Shown here piece by piece: positions 1 through 4,545 of a stretch of DNA of 6,488 nt. The notes under the pieces are model-generated. The model was not told the DNA's origin and did not search any database. It saw nothing but the letters and a program-made list of their open reading frames with translations. A program made the position numbers and the translations under genes. Origin of the DNA: PVC group bacterium (GTDB lineage: Bacteria; Verrucomicrobiota; Kiritimatiellia; CAIKKV01; PXCX01); assembly GCA_003567575.1 (NCBI GenBank), contig PWZG01000048.1, positions 1 to 6,488 on the forward strand. Direction: 5' to 3'. How positions within the stretch are numbered: the first letter of the stretch is position 1; each line of letters opens with the position of its first letter.

Positions 1-245
1 TCGAAATCAAGCTCGCAATCGGCATGCGAAAAACCCAGGAAATTAATGACGGCATCGCCACAAAACGATGACAGCGCTTCGCGGCAGGCAGCGCTATCCT
101 CCCGATCAACGCAAATATGGCGTACTCCGTGAGGAAGCGGCGTCTTTCCGCGCGTCAATACCGTAACCTTGTCGCCGCGCGCCAGCAGCGCCGCCACCGT
201 TTCAGCCGATATATTACCGGTCCCTCCGATAACCAGTACCTTCAT
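1..245 (-). CDS. NAD(P)-dependent epimerase/reductase, N-terminal part (runs off window)
   Basis: The reading frame starts at the ATG complementary to 243-245 and stays open to the window edge, giving 81 residues. The N-terminus MKVLVIGGTGNIS is a beta strand followed by the glycine-rich dinucleotide loop (GGTGNIS, residues 7-13) typical of extended short-chain dehydrogenases and epimerases. A second strand with a basic end (VTVLTRG, residues 27-33) suggests recognition of the adenine ribose, possibly of NADPH. The stretch DAVINFLGFSH (64-74) sits where these proteins have the third Rossmann strand. The catalytic YxxxK region is outside the window, so substrate and activity cannot be judged. 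An AAAGGGAA ribosome binding site lies about 10 nt upstream (256-263), and a good minus-strand promoter precedes it. It is transcribed away from the ClpX-like gene. The fold assignment is firm; the exact function is not. Confidence 0.8.
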   Translation of the reverse strand, partial: MKVLVIGGTGNISAETVAALLARGDKVTVLTRGKTPLPHGVRHICVDREDSAACREALSSFCGDAVINFLGFSHADCELDF

Positions 246-298
246 AAACCAATTGTTCCCTTTCTACGCTTTCTCCGGATACCCAACCAATGCGCGGC

Positions 299-327
299 AT
301 TATAACCCGTTCCATGCGTGGAAGCAA
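299..327 (-). promoter_or_regulatory. Sigma-70-like promoter for the epimerase/reductase gene
   Basis: On the minus strand a perfect TATAAT (-10, complement of 299-304) stands 17 nt downstream of TTGCTT (-35, complement of 322-327, 3 of 6 matches). Transcription would begin near 292, giving a leader of about 47 nt with the AAAGGGAA ribosome binding site. It lies back to back with the plus-strand promoter at 342-369. Recognised by eye only. Confidence 0.6.
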
Positions 328-341
328 GTCGTTATTGCGTC

Positions 342-369
342 TTGAAATTCCGGCCAAGGGTGCTATTAT
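342..369 (+). promoter_or_regulatory. Sigma-70-like promoter for the clpX-like/dtd/sulfatase unit
   Basis: TTGAAA at 342-347 (5 of 6 consensus matches) is followed after 16 nt by TATTAT at 364-369 (5 of 6). Transcription would begin around 376, about 230 nt before the TTG start at 609. Only 14 bp separate its -35 box from that of the divergent minus-strand promoter. A promoter here also argues that the open frame continuing upstream of 609 is leader rather than coding sequence. Confidence 0.6.
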
Positions 370-484
370 CAATAAACAGCAACCAAGTAAAGCGAAAGCG
401 GAGGCTGCGCTTACTAATCGTCTCGGAATTGTCGATGCATAGCGATCTGATAACGGCGCGGACCGACGTCTCCAAAATATGGAG

Positions 485-502
485 CCGGCCGTCCTCGGCC
501 GG
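485..502 (+). promoter_or_regulatory. GC-rich hairpin in the long 5' leader of the clpX-like gene
   Basis: A perfect 7-bp inverted repeat, CCGGCCG (485-491) and CGGCCGG (496-502), encloses a TCCT loop. A weaker 4-bp stem CTCC/GGAG (470-473 with 481-484) sits just before it. The hairpin has no T-tract, so it is not a standard terminator. The leader from about 376 to 608 has no other gene that I can support. It stays open in the frame of the ATPase, but the translation is arginine/serine-rich and unlike any ClpX N-terminus. No known riboswitch was recognised. Confidence 0.4.
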
Positions 503-593
503 ACGAGCGCAGGGTGCGACAAATATGAGACGCTCAATATTATCGCCGTCATTACGGCCGTCAGTCCGGCGCCGGGCGTGCGATATGCCGACC

Positions 594-599
594 GGAGGA
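594..599 (+). promoter_or_regulatory. Strong Shine-Dalgarno that decides the TTG start of the clpX-like gene
   Basis: GGAGGA at 594-599 is 9 nt before TTG at 609, an ideal distance. The in-frame ATG codons further up (318, 435, 525 and 585) have no comparable site, and the one at 585 lies so close that the GGAGGA would be inside the gene. This is the main reason for choosing 609. Confidence 0.65.
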
Positions 600-608
600 C
601 CGTTTGTT

Positions 609-2276
609 TTGAATGACGACACCAACACCAGCGAATCACCATTGGATGCACTGCAACGCCAGTTGCACGACATGCTTAAAAACGGAACCCTGGGAATGAC
701 GCCCGGGGAGGGGAACGCGTCGGCGCCACCCGAAAACGAGCCCCCGGAAGATTACCGCGAAGCTCTGGAACGTATCCGGCGTTTCGACCGTAAACCCCGT
801 GAAATCCGTGATTATCTTGACCGTTTTGTCATCAAACAAGATGAAGCGAAACGCGCACTGGCCGTCGCCATTTGCGATCACTACAATCACGTCCGACGCT
901 GCACACACGATCCCATCGTTCAGGAACGGGATTATGTGAAGCAAAACATCGTCCTGCTGGGACCAACCGGAGTGGGCAAAACATATCTCATGCGCTGTTT
1001 GGCGCGCCTGATCGGAGTTCCGTTCGTCAAGGCGGACGCCACCAAGTTTTCCGAGACCGGTTACGTCGGTTACGACGTGGAAGATCTCGTGCGCGATCTG
1101 GTGAAAAACGCCAACGGCAATACGGATCTGGCGGAATACGGTATTATTTTTATCGATGAAATCGATAAAATCGCCGGCTCATCACACGAAGGCGGCTCGC
1201 AACGCGACGTGTCGGGGCGCGGAGTGCAAATCAACCTGTTGAAACTCATGGAAGAAACCGAAGTCAATCCGTTGAGTCAAACGGATATGTTGGGACAAAT
1301 GCAGGCCATGTTCGAAATGCAGCGCGGCGGCGGCGGACAGCGCCGGCGCACCATCAATACACGTCACATCCTGTTCATCGTCAGTGGCGCTTTTGACCGC
1401 ATCCCCGAATTGGTGCGCCGTCGAATCAGCAAGGCGCGTATCGGGTTCGGGTCCGATGCATCGGTCAAAAACGACGCCGAAGACAGTCTTTTATTGAAAA
1501 AAGCAACCACCGCGGATTTCATTCGATTCGGGTTCGAACCTGAATTTATCGGGCGCTTACCCGTTCGCATTGCCTGCGAATCCTTGACGGCTGCCGATCT
1601 CGAAGCGATTTTACTTCAGGCGGAAGGCAGTATCCTGCACCAATATCGCGACGATTTCCGCGGCTACGGCATCGACCTGCGCATCACGCCGGAAGCAATC
1701 AAGGAAATCGCGCTACGCGCCAAGGACGAAAAAACGGGCGCCCGCGGATTGATGACCGTGATGGAAAAGATTTTACGTAACTTCAAATTCGAGTTGCCGT
1801 CAACGACCATCGAAACCTTTGAAGTCACAACCGACGTCATGGCCGATCCGGACGGTACTCTGGTCGATATTCTTGCACGCAACGCGTCCGGACGGCGACA
1901 TCGTCTGGAGAAGGAGCTGGATGCTTTCCGGAACGGGTTTCACGAGGAAACCGGGTTCACCCTGACGATTGAGAATGACGCGGCCCAGTGGTTGATCGAG
2001 GAATGCCTGCGCAAGGATAAAACCATGCGCTCCTTCTGCGAACAACGTTTCCGCAACTGTCTTCACGGTTTCAAACTGATCGCACGCAATAGCGGACACA
2101 CCCGGTTTACACTAACCCGCGATTTCGTTAAGGAACCGGAAAAGGAATTGTCGTCCTGGATACAGACAAGTTTCGCGACCGCGGCCGACAATCGGCCATC
2201 AAGCCCGGACGAAACGACTGCGAAACCGCCGAACAAATCGCAAAAAAAAGCGGACAAAAAAGCGGACAAAAATTGA
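609..2276 (+). CDS. ClpX/HslU-like AAA+ unfoldase, zinc-domain-less, with C-terminal extension
   Basis: This is a 555-residue cytoplasmic AAA+ ATPase read from TTG 609. Residues 1-58 are a polar, low-complexity stretch; the cysteine zinc-binding domain of true ClpX is absent. The AAA+ module begins at KPREIRDYLDRFVI (62-75). It has Walker A GPTGVGKT (118-125), pore loop GYVG (151-154), Walker B IIFIDE (179-184), RDVSGRGVQ (199-207), a sensor-1 strand ILFIVSG (254-260), an IGFG loop (278-281), arginine finger in PEFIGRLP (R316) and sensor 2 GARG (R379). IGFG matches the ClpX loop that docks on ClpP, so a role in regulated proteolysis with ClpP is likely, although clpP is not in the window. Other blocks (ATKFSETGYVG, TRHILFIVSGAF) read more like HslU. 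Residues 219-250 form a Met/Gln/Gly-rich insert where ClpX has its RKH pore loop. Residues 411-520 extend past the ClpX core, and the tail 540-555 is lysine-rich. E. coli ClpX is 424 residues. dtd follows after 22 bp. Confidence 0.85.
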   Translation: MNDDTNTSESPLDALQRQLHDMLKNGTLGMTPGEGNASAPPENEPPEDYREALERIRRFDRKPREIRDYLDRFVIKQDEAKRALAVAICDHYNHVRRCTHDPIVQERDYVKQNIVLLGPTGVGKTYLMRCLARLIGVPFVKADATKFSETGYVGYDVEDLVRDLVKNANGNTDLAEYGIIFIDEIDKIAGSSHEGGSQRDVSGRGVQINLLKLMEETEVNPLSQTDMLGQMQAMFEMQRGGGGQRRRTINTRHILFIVSGAFDRIPELVRRRISKARIGFGSDASVKNDAEDSLLLKKATTADFIRFGFEPEFIGRLPVRIACESLTAADLEAILLQAEGSILHQYRDDFRGYGIDLRITPEAIKEIALRAKDEKTGARGLMTVMEKILRNFKFELPSTTIETFEVTTDVMADPDGTLVDILARNASGRRHRLEKELDAFRNGFHEETGFTLTIENDAAQWLIEECLRKDKTMRSFCEQRFRNCLHGFKLIARNSGHTRFTLTRDFVKEPEKELSSWIQTSFATAADNRPSSPDETTAKPPNKSQKKADKKADKN

Positions 2277-2298
2277 GAGTCCCGGGATATTTGAATCC

Positions 2299-2811
2299 AT
2301 GCGTGCTTTAATCCAACGTGTCAAACACGCCAGGGTCATGGTAGCCGGCCACGTCAGTGGCGCCATTGACGCCGGATTTCTGGTGTTTTTGGGAGTTCAT
2401 CGAAACGATGACGGAAATGGCGCGCGCAAGCTGGCCGAGAAGACGGCGAACTTGCGTATCATGAACGATTCCGCCGGCAAAATGAACCACTCCCTGCTGG
2501 ATAGCGGCGGCGGCGTCCTGGTCATTTCGCAGTTCACCCTTTATGCCGAAACACACAAAGGCAACCGGCCGAGTTTCGTCGAGGCCGCGCCCGGCGAACC
2601 AGCGCGACAATATTATGCGCAATACGTGGAGCACCTGCAATCGATTTTGGGACCCGACCGAGTGGCAACCGGCGTTTTTGCGGCAAGCATGCAAGTGGAA
2701 CTGCTTAATGACGGACCGGTAACGATTCTGCTGGAAATACCGCCGCCGGATTCCCGTCAACCGACAACCGAAAACCCACAACCCCCCCAAAGGAATATCC
2801 ATGCCACATAA
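2299..2811 (+). CDS. dtd: D-aminoacyl-tRNA deacylase (DTD)
   Basis: The enzyme removes D-amino acids mischarged on tRNA, and glycine from tRNA-Ala, in the cytoplasm. It works as a homodimer in which each Gly-cisPro motif reaches into the partner's site. The N-terminus MRALIQRVKHARVMV is typical. SQFTLYA (77-83) carries the catalytic-site Thr80, GNRPSF follows at 88-93, and NDGPVTI (137-143) holds the Gly-cisPro motif. The usual family length is about 145-150 residues; this protein has 170. The extra C-terminus after about 147 is Pro/Gln/Asn/Thr-rich and is encoded by a short degenerate CAACCGACAACC-like repeat, so it is probably non-functional. The gene starts 22 bp after the ATPase gene, with only a weak GGGAT ribosome site, and its last 11 bp overlap the sulfatase gene. 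The three genes are probably one operon. Confidence 0.95.
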   Translation: MRALIQRVKHARVMVAGHVSGAIDAGFLVFLGVHRNDDGNGARKLAEKTANLRIMNDSAGKMNHSLLDSGGGVLVISQFTLYAETHKGNRPSFVEAAPGEPARQYYAQYVEHLQSILGPDRVATGVFAASMQVELLNDGPVTILLEIPPPDSRQPTTENPQPPQRNIHAT

Positions 2812-4180
2812 ACCTGATGATCGCCCCAACATTATCGTTATGCTGATGGACAACCTCGGTTACGGAGACTTGGAGTGTTACGGTTCGCAGCGGCACCGCA
2901 CGCCGAATCTCGATCGTATGGCCCGCGAAGGCATGCGCTTTACCAGTTTTTACAGTACCTCGGGAGTCTGCACCCCTTCGCGGGCCAGCCTGATGACCGG
3001 CTGTTATCCGCGACGGGTTAACTTGCATTGCAGCGGCGAAAAACGGCCCGTATTGTTTCCCGGCGATGCAAAGGGACTGCATCCCGACGAGGTCACCATG
3101 GCCGATATACTGCGCGACCAAGGCTACGCCACCGCCTGTGTCGGCAAATGGCATCTGGGCGATCAACCGCCGTTTCTGCCCACCCGGCATGGATTCGACG
3201 AATTCTTCGGCGCGCCATACAGCGAGGACATGGTGCCGAACGCGGGCCGCGGCAAACATTGGCCGCCGTTGCCGCTGATGCGCAACGAAACCGTCATCGA
3301 AGCGCCGCCCGATCGCGATCTACTGACCCGGCGCTATACCGATGCCGCCATCGATTTTATCCGTCGCCGCTCCAACCAACCCTTTTTCCTGTACCTGCCC
3401 CAGGCCATGCCGGGCAGCAGCGCGCAACCTTTCGTCAGTCCACCGTTCCGGGGCCGCTCTGCCAACGGTATTTACGGCGATTGCGTCGAGGAATTGGATG
3501 CATCCGCCGGAGAAATCCTTGAAACCCTCACGCAACTGGGTCTTGACGATCGCACACTGGTGATCTGGACCTCGGACAACGGCGCCGTCCGGCACGAACC
3601 GATGCAGGGCAGTAACGCACCCCTGCGCGGCTGGGGCTATGATACATCCGAGGGCGGCCAGCGCATGCCCATGATCGCACGCTGGCCCGGCCGGATACCG
3701 GGCGGTATCGTGCGCGACGACGTCGCCACCATGATGGATCTACTACCCACCGCCGCCGGGTTGGCAGGAACCACCGTACCAACCGATCGCATCATCGATG
3801 GTCACGATCTTGCGCCCGCCCTGTTTTCGGATAAACCGGCTGCTTCGCCCTATGACAAGTGCGGTTTTTTCTATTATCATATCCACCAGCTTCAAGCCGT
3901 TCGATGCGGCCCATGGAAACTTTACCTGCCGCTGGAACGGAAACTGGAGGGACTCTCCGGCGACCTTTCAAAAGGGATACCCGCCGAGGCACGGTTGTTC
4001 AATCTAAACGAAGATTTGCATGAAGACCGCGAGCTCGCCGCCCGCCATCCGGAAATCGTGGCGCGCCTGACAAAACTGGCCGATACGGCACGCCGCGAGC
4101 TGGGCGACGAAGACCGTCCCGGCAGCGATCAGCGTCCAGCCGGATGGGTTGACCAGCCCACGCCGCGTGTACTGTCCTGA
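2801..4180 (+). CDS. Type I (formylglycine-dependent) sulfatase family protein
   Basis: A 459-residue member of the alkaline-phosphatase-like sulfatase family, whose members hydrolyse sulfate esters of carbohydrates or small organics. CTPSR (Cys57-Arg61) is the CxPSR signature whose cysteine is converted to formylglycine. Other family blocks are DNLGYGD (17-23), GKWHLG (115-120), TSDNG (257-261) and a C-terminal LFNLNEDLHE subdomain (399-408). The protein looks full length. No signal peptide or membrane segment is visible: the N-terminus goes straight from MPHKPDDRP into the first core strand, so it appears cytoplasmic, whereas most sulfatases are exported. Three positions that are usually fixed differ: DD is DN (18), the His of the MPH block is Gly (205), and the Lys of the GGKGTTWEGG block is replaced by GWGYDTSEGG. 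AAAGGA (2789-2794) lies 6 nt before the ATG inside dtd. The substrate cannot be told, and no maturase gene is in the window. Confidence 0.9.
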   Translation: MPHKPDDRPNIIVMLMDNLGYGDLECYGSQRHRTPNLDRMAREGMRFTSFYSTSGVCTPSRASLMTGCYPRRVNLHCSGEKRPVLFPGDAKGLHPDEVTMADILRDQGYATACVGKWHLGDQPPFLPTRHGFDEFFGAPYSEDMVPNAGRGKHWPPLPLMRNETVIEAPPDRDLLTRRYTDAAIDFIRRRSNQPFFLYLPQAMPGSSAQPFVSPPFRGRSANGIYGDCVEELDASAGEILETLTQLGLDDRTLVIWTSDNGAVRHEPMQGSNAPLRGWGYDTSEGGQRMPMIARWPGRIPGGIVRDDVATMMDLLPTAAGLAGTTVPTDRIIDGHDLAPALFSDKPAASPYDKCGFFYYHIHQLQAVRCGPWKLYLPLERKLEGLSGDLSKGIPAEARLFNLNEDLHEDRELAARHPEIVARLTKLADTARRELGDEDRPGSDQRPAGWVDQPTPRVLS

Positions 4181-4197
4181 CCGCACCGGGAAGACCG

Positions 4198-4216
4198 CAG
4201 ACTGAAGACTGAAGAC
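4198..4216. repeat. Short tandem repeat of a GACTGAA unit in the intergenic spacer
   Basis: Just past the sulfatase stop the sequence reads CAGACTGAAGACTGAAGAC, which is two and a half copies of the 7-bp unit GACTGAA; a related GAAGAC precedes it at 4190-4195. It is non-coding. Its function is unknown; slippage-generated or dispersed spacer sequence is the simplest reading. Confidence 0.55.
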
Positions 4217-4349
4217 AAAACACTACTCGGATAAGGTCTTAACCGACCTGCTTCATCCAATGGCAAAATCCAAGAAAAAATCTTTGGCGCGAGCTTTGTC
4301 GATAAAAAAGCAAAAAAAGACTATCATCGAGACTAAAATCGGGACTACC

Positions 4350-4425
4350 AAAACCGCTAAATACGCGAAATATTTTCCTGATCGGGATTTTTTTTCGCGC
4401 CTTTTCGCGTATTTCGTAGTTTTTC
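4350..4425. repeat. Imperfect palindrome with T-tracts, possible terminator or small dispersed element
   Basis: The left arm, 4350-4370, contains AAATACGCGAAA (4359-4370). Its exact complement TTTCGCGTATTT occurs at 4403-4414, and weaker pairing continues outward through AAAACC/AGTTTT. The loop of about 32 nt contains a run of eight T (4388-4395), and another T run (4420-4424) follows the right arm. Transcribed from the sulfatase side, the structure could end the operon. Equally, the terminal inverted arms with AT-rich surroundings resemble a small non-autonomous or dispersed palindromic element. The whole spacer 4181-4476 is markedly richer in A/T than the genes on either side. I see no gene in it. 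Confidence 0.5.
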
Positions 4426-4463
4426 TCTTAAAAAGATACACGCAAAAACGTCTATGTTCACCG

Positions 4464-4471
4464 AAAAGGAG
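4464..4471 (+). promoter_or_regulatory. Strong ribosome binding site for the 22-codon frame
   Basis: AAAAGGAG ends 5 nt before ATG 4477. It is one of the best Shine-Dalgarno sites in the window and serves the small frame, whereas the flavoenzyme's own ATG at 4542 is preceded by ACCTTCATCCA, which has no purine-rich site. Confidence 0.65.
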
Positions 4472-4476
4472 CCAAC

Positions 4477-4545
4477 ATGCCTGATTCCCCTCCCCTGAAA
4501 ATCAAAATCAATCACGATCTGCACGTTAATACCTTCATCCAATGA
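4477..4545 (+). CDS. 22-residue small ORF translationally coupled to the flavoenzyme gene
   Basis: An ATG at 4477 behind AAAAGGAG opens 22 codons ending in TGA at 4543-4545. The stop overlaps the next gene's start as ATGA, the classic arrangement for ribosome re-initiation. The peptide begins MPDSPPLKIKI and ends NHDLHVNTFIQ. DLHVNT resembles DLHxHT, the first metal-binding motif of PHP-domain phosphoesterases, which often stands right at the N-terminus; here the second histidine is asparagine. It may therefore be the stump of a PHP-domain gene whose remainder was deleted, now serving as a leader, or a leader peptide in its own right. There is no run of regulatory codons of one amino acid and no membrane segment. 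The frame is certain, and translation is likely because of the site and the overlap; function is unknown. Confidence 0.5.
   Translation: MPDSPPLKIKINHDLHVNTFIQ

Noticed and set aside
318..608. Upstream part of the open frame as the ATPase N-terminus
   Set aside because: The translation is arginine/serine-rich and unlike ClpX, a likely promoter lies within it, and a much better ribosome site supports TTG 609.
2239..2272. Tandem AAAAAAGCGGAC repeat at the end of the ATPase gene as a regulatory repeat
   Set aside because: It is in frame and simply encodes the lysine-rich tail (KKADKKADK); two copies are too few to call a separate element.
2308..3259. Long minus-strand frames of 181 and 184 codons opposite dtd and the sulfatase
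   Set aside because: They lie wholly antisense to well-recognised genes, overlap one another, and show no family motifs; long antisense frames are expected in GC-rich coding DNA.
3028..3522. Plus-strand frame of 164 codons inside the sulfatase gene
   Set aside because: It is an arginine-rich out-of-frame shadow of the sulfatase with no start signal.
4260..4484. Plus-strand frame of 74 codons, lysine-rich then hydrophobic
   Set aside because: It reads across the palindromic AT-rich spacer, has no ribosome binding site, and its composition is explained by A- and T-tracts and the repeat arms.
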